Positions 24,323-36,771 of a stretch of DNA of 64,000 bases are shown piece after piece. The stretch spans positions 18,075,001 through 18,139,000 of the forward strand of contig NC_069376.1 of the NCBI RefSeq assembly GCF_021730395.1, written 5' to 3'. Under the pieces are notes generated by a model that saw nothing but the letters and a program-made list of their open reading frames with translations, did not search any database and was not told the DNA's origin. A program made the translations under genes and the position numbers. Numbering within the stretch: the stretch's first letter is position 1; each line of letters begins with the position of its first letter. This DNA is from Mercenaria mercenaria. Its lineage: Eukaryota; Mollusca; Bivalvia; Venerida; Veneridae.

Positions 24323-25470
24323 CAATCTCACTCTATAAACAGGCTGTTTCCCTAAAGAGGGTTTACGGTAAGTTTTTCTACATGAAGGGATTTTGAGAGA
24401 AAAAGATTCATGGTCAGCTCAATCATTTTGCTATAAGACTATAAGCGAAATGCTATAAGACTATAAGCGAAATCATAAGAACATATTACAAACACAGTAA
24501 AATTCAGAAAGAACAATGGAATAAGACAATGTATTGCCGATTTCAGGTGTTATCGTAACCTTATGCACGTAGGCCGGATTAGCAAAATCATGAAAATTGC
24601 CCACCTATGTCGTCAAAGAAATAAATGATCCGTCTTGCTTAAAAAAGTTAGTTTCTACAATCATTAATGAAATTAATTAAATTTTTCGTCCACAGTTCTC
24701 CCTCTACTTATCTCCTTAACGAACGCGTGCCGAAGTTATGATCCGAATGTTGTGCATGTACTAAAATTTCAATGTTTTTCTTTGTTTATCTGAAAGCATG
24801 GTTGTCTGAAAATATTTGTATCCAGATCGTGCCGTAATTCCCAAAACGGGAATATATAGCGCACCTTTTATTTGGCTCTGGTGTGTAGAATGTAAAGCAA
24901 ATGTCTCTTGTATAAAAGGTTAATACTGGAACATAGGATAATTCGGTGCTGTCGGAAAGCAATGCATTTACGCGTATGAATGTACATGCACATGAGAATA
25001 TTTACATCTCTAGATCTGTATTTTTTGTATGGAATGGAAAAAAAACTTTTATTTTCATATGAATGTAAACACTGGTATAATAATATCAAGGATGACCCTT
25101 TTTGCGAGAGTGCACGCTCAGTCTGACGTCATTTACATAACCAAGCCTGAGCAGAATGGCGCCATTAGAAAAATTCTTTCAAAATTGAACACAAAAATTA
25201 AAAACGAACATTGAAGCGTAACAGAACTAAATTTTCTTACGGTTAGGATCAAAATTGAATCGACATGACTCTATGACTTTTCACTGGATTTAGCAGTATT
25301 TTAAATGATAACCAGGAAATTTAACGGAAGAAGAATTACAATGGAACATGGGCGTATATTTTCGGCTGTTTAGATGTTGAAAAGATCGATATCCTGACAT
25401 TAATTTTGATATTTTGATACACATTTATTCTTGTAACAAGCCGATGTAAAACAACTTAAGAAGTGTTTGT
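24323..25470. other. No gene; small 21-bp duplication
   Basis: A perfect duplication of 'tgctataagactataagcgaaa' type sequence sits near 24429-24472. Nothing else recognised. An open frame at 25029-25214 lacks any domain. Confidence 0.5.
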
Positions 25471-25474
25471 AAAA

Positions 25475-25972
25475 CACGTATGTCCCCCATAATGGCATCT
25501 CCTGGTCACTGTGACCTTGACCTTCCATGTATTGACCCAAAAAACAATAGGGGTCATCTACTGACCAGAGGCAATCATCCTATGGAGTTTAATGCATGTA
25601 GGTCAAAGCGTGCTTCAATTATCAACCGGAAACCATTTTCAGTCTCAAGATCACTGTGACCTTGACCTTTGACCTAAAAGTAAAAGGGGTCATCTAATGA
25701 CATCAGGCAATCATCCTATTAAGTTTGGCACCTGTAGGTCATAGCGTTCTTCATTTATCGAATGGTAACCGTTTTCAGTTTCAAGGTCACTTCGACCTTG
25801 CCCTCATACCAACTGACCCCAAAAACAATAGGATGCCTCTAATTACCACAGACAATCATCCTATAAAGTTTGACGTCTGTAGGCCTTAGTATTCTTCAGT
25901 TATCAATCGGAAACGGACAGACGAACGGTCCGGCTTCTATATGCCGCCCCGTTGAAGGGGTGGGGATAAAAA
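25475..25972 (+). repeat. Dispersed element with 'tgaccttgacc' tandem units
   Basis: Three diverged ~130-bp units carry 'gtgaccttgaccttt', 'ggggtcatct' and 'caatcatcctat'. It begins near 'aaaacacgtatgtccccca' and ends with a tail 'acagacgaacggtccgg' and the G/C hairpin 'gccccgttgaaggggtgggg'. Same superfamily as 37940-38245, 42700-42905 and 43546-44490. Several units contain nuclear-receptor half-sites (see findings). Confidence 0.8.
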
Positions 25973-27020
25973 TGTCAATTTCAGTTTGAATGCTTTTTTG
26001 TACGTTTATACGGGTATATTCTTGCAAATCATCAAAGAACCGCTAGCGCGAATAACAATTATTATGATCTGAAGTAATATTTTACAATATTCCACTTTGC
26101 CGGCGGAAAAAATGTGAAGCAGGGTACCCATTAAGTTAATGTAAACGCCCTGTTAATTTCTGTTACTGACCGTGTTAAGACGGTACTCAACATTTTGTTC
26201 CATTTTAATGGGTTGTGCTGTGACAGTTTTTGTGTTCTGCGTTTGTCTGGTAATGATTGTTGTTCTGTGGTGTGCGCTCCATATCAGACATCGGATCGAT
26301 TGCTTGAAAAAGGAATCGATTAAGTAAATCATTATACTGCTGTTCTGTAAAAGTCGATTATTTCGTTATTAATGCAAAACTGGCTAGTGATCGATTAATC
26401 ATGATTTGTATTAATTATAATTAAAGTGAACCTGTTTAATGATTACTACCTTTTGTAAAAGACATGTTGAACAAAGATCTGTGAATGAATTTTTATTATT
26501 CAACAGTACAATATGAACTGTGAATTTAAGGTTGATTTTATACGGGTAGATATGAATGTCTGCAATGTTTGAATTATGTGTTCAAAGTCCGTTCTGGTGG
26601 TACTTCATCAGAAATACATCCTCAGCGGAGTGTTTTCTAAAATGAAATAATATAGTTTATAATATGCGTATTCATTGAAAGGCAATGTAATAGGTGAATG
26701 AATACATTCTGGATAGTATTAGAGGAATTAGGGTCCATTGTTACACTGTACATTATTTGAACGCTCCTGAAATCATCATGCTATCAGGCCCACAATGTTT
26801 ATTTGAAAGGTTTAACTCTTACTATACTAGAATATACCTGACAATATTAGGTAGGTGCATATGCAACAATCCTGGTCGAATTTTGCCAATATTTGTAACC
26901 TGAAATAAAGTATGTTCTAAAAGAATCATTGCATTATTGAATCTTACCAGTTCTGAACGAAATAGTCACGAGTACTTTTGCCTGTAATCAATTAAACTAT
27001 GGGTTAAATATTCCATAAAA
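25973..27020. other. No gene seen
   Basis: AT-rich sequence without supported exons or clear repeats. Confidence 0.5.
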
Positions 27021-27026
27021 TTAAAT

Positions 27027-27134
27027 GAGCCGTGCTATGAGAAAACCAACATAGTGGGTTCGCATCCGCGCAGGCTGGTCTGGATCCATGCTTGTCGCAA
27101 ACCCACTATGTTGGTTTTCTCATGGCGTGGCTCA
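27027..27134. mobile_element. Palindromic MITE, copy 3 (internally deleted)
   Basis: Ends 'tgagccgtgctatgagaaaa' and 'ttttctcatggcgtggctca'. Only one internal 'cagcatggatcc'-type arm remains, giving 108 bp against ~235 bp in copy 1. Confidence 0.85.
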
Positions 27135-27587
27135 AATATTCATAATCTGGAAACTCCATGATCAATGAGACATTAATCGAATATCAATTATTATGATTAT
27201 TTTTAATGATTAACCAATACATGTTACATGTTTGTTGTGATAACGGTTGGTTGACCTGCTTGGAAAGTTCCAACTTATTGTACGTAGCATTTCATAAGAA
27301 TCTCTATTCATCATGGACAGTCATTGTTAGTGTGACTGTAATGTTGTTTTTAAATTTTATTTATGAAAACGTGCTTTCTTATCATGTAAATTTGGAAATG
27401 ATGATTATCACCAAATTAGGAAACAATGAATGAACTTTTATCAATGTATGTCACTCACTTTAGTTCCCCATACATATATACAAACATGAAGGAAGGATTG
27501 GGGGCATTGTCTATATGTAAGTAAACCTATATCTAACTAATAAAGCACAATACATATTGTATACCGTATGTATTGCCGTATACCATG

Positions 27588-27800
27588 ACCCGCATATAGC
27601 GGTTAAGGCATCCATCTAAGGAACAAGAAGGCGAAAGCTCGAACGTTTCGACATACGAGTTTGCTTGGCCACCAGCTGATTAAAGGATTGCTACCAATTG
27701 CTTGTCTGCCTGATACCTGTCGTTATAGGATAGACAATGGGAATTTAAATATGTGAAAAGGAAACATGTCTCATAAGTTTACATGACTTACTCTTGTCAC
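27588..27800 (+). mobile_element. tRNA-derived SINE, copy 2 (diverged)
   Basis: 'gcatatagcggttaaggcatcc' stands for the A-box region and 'gctcgaacgtttcgac' for the B-box region. The body 'ccagctgattaaaggattgctaccaattgcttgtctgcctg' matches the copy at 20216 in order. More decayed than that copy. Confidence 0.55.
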
Positions 27801-28212
27801 TATGACAAACACGTTACACGTTTTTAACTCAAATGCACAGAATATTAAAATGTTTTAATCTTTACAAAGGTCTGTGCATTATACTTTGTGCCGCATGTGT
27901 TTATAATCTAACCATTACATCATTCGATATTATAAATGAATATCTAGTCCACTGTTTGGCCTTCCATTTAATTTAAACAGAAATAAATTTTGAAATGAAC
28001 AATATTAGAGAAGCTATTGTACTTAGTTAGAATCAACACATTTATTCCTGTATATACAGGCATATTTGTTCATGATTAAAGAATAAATTTTACAAATGAT
28101 GCAAAGTAATCAGTGAATGACTTCAAATGGTACTTTAGTATCGGATAATATAGTATCCCATTTCAAGAGGTTCAAAATCATAGTATTTCTTGCAGGTTAA
28201 AACAGTTCTTTG

Positions 28213-28220
28213 TTTATAAG
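28213..28220 (+). promoter_or_regulatory. Weak candidate TATA box of the lectin gene
   Basis: TTTATAAG lies 53 bases before the ATG at 28266, which would leave a very short leader of about 25 bases. Sequence match only. Confidence 0.3.
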
Positions 28221-28265
28221 CTTATTACAATTATCAATCACCTGTCGGTGGACTTGATATGTAAA

Positions 28266-31200
28266 ATGTTGATTTCAGTTCTGCTATTGCTGGTTGTGAC
28301 TGTGGCTGGACAAGAATGTCAATGTCCCGCGTCACAGTGCCCGGATGGCTGGGTTACATTCCGAGGCTCCTGCTATTATATCAGCGACAACATTAGTGTA
28401 GACTGGACTGAAGCCATTGTAAGAATATGCTTTACAATGCAAAACATAAAATTGCATTTCTCGTAATTTCATACATTCTGATGAAGCTTACTGAATCATT
28501 ATCAGGCATAACATTTTTTACAGTACTTGTTTAAAACGATCGCAATGACATCATTGTTATATATCTTATATGAAAATTACCATATTATGAAAATATCTAC
28601 ATGTTATCTCTGTTACTATCAAAGCTTTTGACTTGAAACTTAAAATAATTATTTACTATAAAAGTCTACACCAGGAGAAACAATCCCCATAACTCTCATT
28701 TGAATTTTGACAGAGTTATACCCCTTTTTAACTTAGAATTTTTTTATTAAAGTTTTATAAAGTTTTCACTGGAAAAATACTAATTCAGAGTGAAGCACTA
28801 AAAAAAGTCGAGCGCGCTGTCTAAAGGACAGTTTGTCATGTATAGTAATGAGACCCTAATAAAGGTATATATATATATATTCATAATAAATTTGGTTATC
28901 ATATAAATAAAAAGTCAGATATGACGACATAAATTTTACCGTATAAAGAAAATGATGATGTCATATTGCAAATAGTGTCCACTGTTTCGGATATACTTAT
29001 CAATCGGTTGTATTCAGTAGTGAGATATTCATGATATTTTTCACAAGTTATAATGTTTCGCTGAGCTATTTTGGAAAGATACATTTCAAACTACGGCATA
29101 TTCGCCCGTAAGATTTTGTAGAATTTGACATGTCTTTCAGCATCACTGCCAACAACACGGAGCAGAATTGCTGATCATTGAAAGCAAAGACGAAGATCTT
29201 TTCGTTAGAAGTTTACTCGAAAGGATGTACAGGACTCGTACGTAGTGTTTGTTTACTTGAGATTTTTCTGATTAAAAGAGTTCTTGCAGCTGTTGACATG
29301 CTATGCATGAAAATGTTGACAACATAAAATTTCAGGGCGTTATGCATTTTTTATGCAAATCTTGATATAAAATTTCCTTGCATCAGGCTATTTATGTAAA
29401 TATTTACTAAAAAAATTGCAAGGAGAGGACAACTGTAAGCTAATATAGCTTTCTGTCCAATTCCTGAAATGTTATATTGTAAATATTTCATGATTTTCTG
29501 AATAAAAATATGTTTAAACTAAACTAAAAATTGCATGTATTGTTAAGTAGACATTTAGAAGAAGATAACATAGATATGCATTCTTGTCGATTTATTCCTT
29601 TTTTTCTATGTAATTGGGAGAGGTCGAATTTCCACTGAGTGTATTTAATTCCCAGACTTATTCTATACAAAATATGATATCATTGATAAAACAGGATTAT
29701 TCTATACATTCAAAATATGATATCTTTGATAAAGCGAGATTTATATTAAAACATGGACAAAAATCATCTTTCATCGAGTGAACACCAGAGCAGTAGAGTT
29801 ATACTGTGATTCGGTGAAAAATGTCTTAAATTACATGTAATTCTAACAGTTTTTCAATGGATTTAAATAATCTCTGTACATTTGCTTTTTTCAATGAATC
29901 TACCATGATTTACTCTGGTGGACATGTAACCAAATGAAATGAACAATACAAACCTTGTTACAGCTTCCCAACATCCCGGTCAGGAGTTTTGGATCGGTGC
30001 CAATGATGAGATGATTGAAGGCATATGGGTGTGGTACAAAGATGACAAACCTCTTCACTTTACTGGATGGTAGGTCATTATGTCAAGTTAATTCTTTAAA
30101 AAAAATGTTCAAATGTTTTATACTAATTTATCATATTTTAACATAAAAAAAACGGTAAAAACAGATATAAAACGTTCGACATTTATACTTTAAGTATTCT
30201 AAAGATTGCTAGTGACTGATGACCTTGACAGCAGCCATAAAAGTAGAAAGGTCAAAACAGCTTTTTACCGTAACATTCGTACAATAAATTTATAATGGTT
30301 GTTTGAACGTAACTATTGATATTTTATATCACAGGCATGAGATGTATATTTACTCTGTTATGACGTATTGCTGGTATCTGAAACAACCGGGAAGCTAGGG
30401 TGACGAGTAAGGTACAGTTATAGTAAGCAGGAGTTATATATCTCATGCAGTTCAAGGTTTCAAGGATGAATGGGACAGTGCAGTTATTGCAAGCAAAAGT
30501 GGTATATGTAGTCTAATAAATGTTGATCCATTCTATGTTTCCAGGATGACCTGGAAGTGAGGCTGACGCGTATTGTACATTCAAGCAAGAGTGGTGTATC
30601 TGATAATAAATGTAGATGTATTCTGTGTTTCAAGGACAACATGGATGTTAGGCTGACGAGGACTGTGCAGTTATTGTAAGCAGTGTTGGTCTACTTAATT
30701 AACCAAACATAAATGTATTGTAGGTACCCAGGACAGCCGGGAAGTGGGGGCGACGAGGACTGTGCAGTTATTGCAAGCAGTGTTGGTCTACTTAATTCAT
30801 CAAACATAAATGTATTGTAGGTATCCAGGACAGCCAGAAATTAAGCGCGACGAGGACTATGCAGTTATTGCAAGCAGTGTTGGTCTACTTAATTCATCAA
30901 ACATAAATGTATTGTAGGTATCCAGGACAGCCGGAAATTGAGCGCGACGAGGACTATGCAGTTATTGCAAGCAGTGTTGGTCTACTTAATTCATCAAACA
31001 TAAATGTATTGTAGGTATCCAGGACAGCCGGAAATTGAGCGCGACGAGGACTATGCAGTTATTGCAAGCAGTGTTGGTCTACTTAATTTATCAAAAATAA
31101 ATGTATTGTAGGTATCCAGGACAGCCGGAAATTGAGCGCGACGAGGACTATGCAGTTATTGCAAGCAGTGTTGGTCTACTTAATTCATCAAACATAAATG

Positions 31201-34200
31201 TATTGTAGGTATCCAGGACAGCCGGAAATTGAGCGCGACGAGGACTGTGCAGTTATTGCAAGCAGTGTTGGTCTACTTAATTCATCAAACATAAATGTAT
31301 TGTTGGTATCCCAGCACAGCCGGGAATTGAGGGCGACGAGGACTGTGCAGTTATTGCAAGCAGTGTTGGTCTACTTAATTTATCAAAAATAGATGTATTG
31401 TAGGTACCCAGCACAGCCTGGAAGTGAGGGCAACGAGGACTGTGCAGTTATTGCAAGCAGTGTTGGTCTACTTAATTTATCAAACATAAATGTATTGTAG
31501 GTACCCAGGACAGCCGGGAAGTGAGGGCGACGAGGACTGTGCAGTTATTGCAAGCAATGTTGGCCTACTTAATTTATCAAACATAAATGTATTGTAGGTA
31601 CCCAGCACAGCCGGGAAGTGAGGGCGACGAGGACTGTGCAGCTATTGCAAGCAGTGTTTCCCTACTTAATTCATCAAAAATAAATGTATTGTAGGTGCCC
31701 AAGACAGCCGGAAATTGAGAGCGACGAGGACTGTGCAGTTATTGCAAGCAGTGTTGGTCAACTTAATTCATCAAACAGAAATGTATTGCAGGTATCCAGG
31801 ACAGCCTGGAAGTGAAAGCGACGAGGACTGTGTAGTTATTGCAAGCAGTGTTGGTCAACTTAATTCATCAAACATAAATGTATTGTAGGTACCCAGCATA
31901 GCCGGGAATTGAGGGCGACGAGAACTTTGCAGTTATTGCAAGCAGTGTTGGTCAACTTAATTCATCAAACATAAATGTATTGTAGGTACCAAGGACAGCC
32001 GGGAAGTGAGGGCGACGAGGAGTGTGCAGTTATTGCAAGCAATGTTGGCCCACTTAATTTATCAAACATAAATGTATTGTAGGTACACAAGACAGCCGGG
32101 AAGTGAGAGCGACGAGGACTGTGCAGTTATTGCAAGCAGTGTTGGTCTAATTAATTTATCAAACATAAATGTATTGGAGGTACCAAGGACAGCCGGGAAG
32201 TGAGGGCGGCGAGAACTGTGCAGTTATTGCAAGCAGTGTTGGTCTACTTAATTCATCAAACATAAATGTATTGCAGGTATCCAGGACAGCCTGGAAGTGA
32301 GAGCGACGAGGACTGTGCAGTTATTGCAAGCAGTGTTGGTCAACTTAATTCATCAAACATAAATGTATTGCAGGTACCCAGGACAGCCTGGAAGTGAGAG
32401 CGACGAGGACTGTGAAGTTATTGCAAGCAGTGTTGGTCTACTTAATTCATCAAACATAAATGTATTGCAGGTATCCAGGACAGCCTGGAAGTGAGAGCGA
32501 CGAGGACTGTGCAGTTATTGCAAGCAGTGTTGGTCTACTTAATTCATCAAACATAAATGTATTGCAGGTATCAAGGACAGCCGGGAAGTGAGAGCGACGA
32601 GGACTGTGCAGTTATTGTAAGCAGTGTTGGTCAACTTAATTCATCAAACAGAAATGTATTGCAGGTATCCAGGACAGCCTGGAAGTGAGAGCGACGAGGA
32701 CTGTGCAGTTATTGCAAACAGTGTTGGCCAACTTAATTTATCAAACATAAATGTATTGTAGGTACCCAGCACAGCCGGGAATTGAGGGCGACGAGGACTG
32801 TGCAGTTATTGCAACCAGTGTTGGTCTACTTAATTCATCAAACATAAATGTATTGCAGGTATCCAGGACAGCCTGGAAGTGAGGGCGACGAGGACTGTGC
32901 AGTTATTGCAAGCAGTGTTGGTCTACTTAATTCATCAAACATAAATGTATTGCAGGTATCCAGGACAGCCTGGAAGTGAGAGCGACGAGGACTGTGCAGT
33001 TATTGCAAGCAGTGTTGGTCTACTTAATTCATCAAACATAAATGTATTGCAGGTACCCAGGACAGCCGCGAAGTGAGGGCAACGAGGACTGTGCAGTTAT
33101 TGCAAGCAGTGTTGGTCTACTTAATTCATCAAACATAAATGTATTGCAGGTATCCAGGACAGCCTGGAAGTGAGGGCGACGAGGACTGTGCAGTTATTGC
33201 AAGCAGTGTTGGTCTACTTAATTCATCAAACATAAATGTATTGCAGGTATCTAGGACAGCCTGGAAGTGAGGGCGACGAGGACTGTGCAGTTATTGCAAG
33301 CAGTGTTGGTCTACTTAATTCATCAAACATAAATGTATTGCAGGTATCTAGGACAGCCTGGAAGTGAGAGCGACGAGGACTGTGCAGTTATTGCAAGCAG
33401 TGTTGGTCTACTTAATTTATCAAACATAAATGTATTGTAGGTACCAAGGTCAGCCGGGAAGTGAGGGCTACGAGGACTGTGCAGTTATTGCAAGCAGTGT
33501 TGGTCTACCTAATTTATCAAACATAAATGTATTGTAGGTACCCAGCACAGCCGGGAAGTGAGGGCGACGAGGACTGTGCAGCTATTGCAAGCAGTGTTGG
33601 TCTACTTAATTCATCAAAAATAGATGTATTGTAGGTGCCCAAGACAGCCGGAAATTGAGAGCGACGAGGACTGTGCAGTTATTGCAAGCAGTGTTGGTCA
33701 ACTTAATTCATCAAACATAAATGTATTGTAGGTATCCAGGACAGCCGGGAATTGAGGGTGACGAGGACTGTGCAGTTATTGCAAGCAGTGTTGGTCTACT
33801 TAATTCATCTAACATCAATGTATTGCAGGTTTCCAGGACAGCCTGGAAGTGAGGGCGACGAGGACTGTGCAGTTATTGCAAGCAGTGTTGGTCTACTTAA
33901 TTTATCAAAAATAGATGTATTGTAGGTGCCCAAGACAGCCGGAAATTGAGAGCAACGAGGACTGTGCAGTTATTGCAAGCAGTGTTGGTCTACTTAATTC
34001 GTCAAACATAAATGTATTGTAGGTACAAAAGACAGCCGGGAAGTGAGGGTGACGAGGACTGTGCAGTTATTGCAAGCAGTGGTGGTCTACTTAATTCAAC
34101 AAACATATATGTATTGTAGGTATCCAGGACAGTCGAGAAGTGAGGGCGACGAGGACTGTGCAGTTATTGCAAGCAGTGTTGGCCAACTTAATTTATCAAA

Positions 34201-35606
34201 CATAAATGTTTTGTAGGTACCCAGCACAGCCGGGAAGTGAGGGCGACGAGGACTGTGCAGTTATTGCAAGCAATGTTGGCCAACTTAATTTATCAAACAT
34301 AAATGTTTTGTAGGTACCCAGCACAGCCGGCAAGTGAGGGCGACGAGGACTTTGCAGTTATTGCAAGCAGTGTTATCCAACTAATTTTTCAAACATAAAT
34401 GTATTGTAGGTACCAAGGACAGTCGCGAAGTGAGGGCGACGAGGACTGTGCAGTTATTGCAAGCAGGGTCGATCTACTTAATCTATTTACAATAGATGTA
34501 TTGTATGTACCCAGCACAGCCGAGAATTGAGGGCGACGAGGACTGTGCAGTTATTGCAAGCAGTGTTGGTCTACTTAATTCATCAAACATAAATGTATTG
34601 CAGGTATCCAGGACAGCCTGGAAGTGAGAGCGACGAGGACTGTGCAGTTATTGCAAGCAGTGTTGGTCTACTTAATTTATCAAACATAAATGTATTGTAG
34701 GTACCAAGGTTAGCCGGGAAGTGAGGGCTACGAGGACTGTGCAGTTATTGCAAGCAGTGTTGGTCTACCTAATTTATCAAACATAAATGTATTGTAGGTA
34801 CCAAGGTCAGCCGGGAAGTGAGGGCTACGAGGACTGTGCAGTTATTGCAAGCAGTGTTGGCCTACTTAATTTATCAAAAATAGATGTATTGTAGGTGCCC
34901 AAGACAGCCGGAAATTGAGAGCGACGAGGACTGTGCAGTTATTGTAAGCAGTGTTGGTCTACTTAATTCATCAAACATAAATGTATTGTAGGTACACAAG
35001 ACAGCCGGGAAGTGAGGGTGACGAGGACTGTGCAGTTATTGCAAGCAGTGGTGGTCTACTTAATTCAACAAACATATATGTATTGTAGGTATCCAAGACA
35101 GTCGAGAAGTGAGGGCGACGAGGACTGTGCAGTTATTGCAAGCAGTGTTGGCCAACTTAATTTATCAAACATAAATGTTTTGTAGGTACCCAGCACAGCC
35201 GGCAAGTGAGGGCAACGAGGACTGTGCAGTTATTGCAAGCAGTGTTGGCCTACTTAATTTATCAAACATATATGTATTGTAGGTACCAAGGACAGCCGGG
35301 AAGTGAGGGCGACGAGGACTTTGCAGTTATTGCAAGCAGTGGTGGTATACTTAATTCATCAAACATAAATGTATTGTAGGTACCCAGCACAGCCGGGAAG
35401 TGAGGGCGACGAGGACTGTGCAGTTATTGCAAGCAGTGTTGGTCTACTTAATTCATCAAACATATATGTATTGTAGGTACCCAGGACAGCCGGGAAGTGA
35501 GGGCGACGAGGACTGTGCAGTTATTGCAAGCAGGAGTGATATATTTAACGGATGGCATGATGCCCCGTGTTCTGCCTTTCATCATCCTATATGTGAGATC
35601 AGGTAA
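28266..35606 (+). CDS. Secreted C-type lectin, single CTLD (four exons)
   Basis: Exons 28266-28418 (phase 0 out), 29141-29237 (phase 1), 29964-30069 (phase 2) and 35477-35606 join to 486 bases, 161 residues plus stop. I chose the ATG at 28266 because it opens a clean signal peptide (residues 1-15/16). A GTG-led extension upstream is not needed. The C-type lectin domain starts at CPDGW (25-29). Its three expected disulfide pairs are C25/C36, C54/C158 and C132/C150, with an extra ECQC pair at 18-20. Landmarks: WIGA (93-96), WVWY (105-108), QPG at 123-125 in place of EPN/QPD, EDC at 130-132, WHD (145-147) in place of WND, and ICE at 157-159. The QPG and WHD variants occur in bivalve lectins and leave the sugar preference open. 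There is one N-glycosylation sequon at N42. Such lectins act in the haemolymph or mucus as recognition proteins. Intron 3 is 5.4 kb and almost all tandem array (30372-35476). The last exon may instead be spliced at 35602 (GTAAAA) to short tails at 37179 or 37441. Confidence 0.9.
28660..28834 (-). repeat. Fragment of hairpin-headed element in lectin intron 1
   Basis: Reverse complement of the head seen at 54701: hairpin 'ctgtctaaaggacag' next to 'agcgcgct', followed leftward by a diverged 'ccccataactct' unit. The body is truncated. Confidence 0.6.
30372..35476 (+). repeat. 97-bp tandem array of lectin acceptor plus exon-4 fragment
   Basis: From about 30720 to 35476 there are roughly 49 units, nearly all exactly 97 bp. 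Three or four older, irregular units precede them (30372-30720). Each unit is 57 bases matching the start of the last lectin exon (from 'gtacccaggacagccggg' through 'cagttattgcaagcag') plus 40 bases ending in the acceptor 'aaatgtattgtag'. The genuine exon begins right after the last unit at 35477 and alone continues into the WHD...ICE coding part. No unit contains a convincing donor. 97 is not a multiple of 3, so frames rotate along the array, and short open frames here (for example 31198-31392) are artefacts. Blocks with shared variants recur at spacings of whole units. Confidence 0.95.
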
Positions 35607-35770
35607 AACTGGAAACACCAGACTATATGTCAATCATAAGCGCATGATTTTCTCGCTGCTCTTGTTTGGGCATTGATGTATTATCATTCTACGTCAATTA
35701 AACCATCTACTTAGTTAAGAAAAGTTTTTAACAGGTATTATTAGCAATAACAGCAGTAGAAGGTTTATTC

Positions 35771-36056
35771 TTTTTTTTTTTTTTTTTTTTTTGGTTGGGT
35801 TTAACGTCGCACCGACACGTTTTAGGTCATATGGCAACTTTCCAGCTTTAATGGTGGAGGAAGACCCCCAGGTGCTCCTCCGTGCATTATTTCATCACGA
35901 GCGGGCACCTGGGTAGAACCACCGACCTTCCGTAAGGCAGCTGGATGGCTTCATCATATGAAGAATTCAACGCCCCGAGTGAGGCTCGAACCCACATCGA
36001 TGAGGGGCAAGTGATTTGAAGTCAGCGACCTTAACCACTCGGCCACGGCGGCCCCT
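35771..36056 (-). mobile_element. tRNA-derived SINE family 2 with target duplication
   Basis: On the minus strand it begins 'ggggccgccgtggccgagtg', like a serine-type tRNA, with B-box 'gggttcgagcc'. A conserved body and 'gtgcgacgttaaaccc' follow, ending in poly-A (the T run at 35771-35793). A perfect 14-bp duplication 'tagaaggtttattc' flanks it (35757-35770 and 36057-36070). The crisp duplication points to recent insertion. Confidence 0.9.
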
Positions 36057-36070
36057 TAGAAGGTTTATTC

Positions 36071-36771
36071 AGTCGTAAATCTGCTTAATATATCAACTGA
36101 CTTATACTGTCTAGCCATTGACTCCCCTAAATCGACTGCAGCTTAACAGAGTAAATCTATCCATGGCAATTCGAAAAAGCGTGTTGAACATTCGTGTATG
36201 CAGTTTGTGGTGCATACCACATGCTGTTGCAAAGCTGAAAAGTCCGTATACAAGTTTTCAGTTTGTCTGGTTATTGTGCGATATTATAACTTTAGATTTT
36301 CAATACGGAAATAAAACTATGTGATATTGTTTTGTATTTAATGTAAAAGAAGCGCGAGTCATTATTGATATAGAGGATATTACATGAGGGTCTTTTCATA
36401 CTGAATTTATTAAACGAGTTGGATAATTTCAATGTGAAAAGTCACAACTTTTCCTGCCAAAACATAAAAAATCTACTTTCTTTTATTATTATGAGCAAGT
36501 CAGTTTGACCAACGTCTCCTATACTGTAAACGACGTCGACGTCTAAGCTTTATTACACTAGTGTATTGTCAAATTTATGTAATGGCTTTATTTCACTCCG
36601 GCGACGCCAAACATTTGTTAAATTCATGTAATACCTTCAGTGAATATGATATTATTGAGACGTTTCTTGGAGTGCGTTCGATTCGGTCAAGCGAGAGTAC
36701 ACTAGTGTTACACTTGCGCATGCGCAGTTTATTGTCGAATCGAACAGGCTCGAGTTCGAACAGGCTCGAGT
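36071..36771. other. 3' flank of the lectin gene; no gene
   Basis: AT-rich. Around 36665-36770, 'tcgaacaggctcgag' is repeated twice in tandem. Possible non-coding tail of the lectin transcript; an AATAAA occurs near 36310. Confidence 0.4.

Noticed and set aside
28248-28265. GTG-led N-terminal extension of the lectin
   Set aside because: The ATG at 28266 gives a standard signal peptide; non-ATG starts are not needed in this gene.
31198-31392. Open frames inside the lectin array as separate peptides
   Set aside because: They are rotating-frame translations of the 97-bp unit, without start context or donor sites.
30720-35476. CRISPR-like regular array
   Set aside because: The units are contiguous 97-bp tandem copies with no unique spacers, and half of each unit is a lectin exon in a eukaryotic intron.
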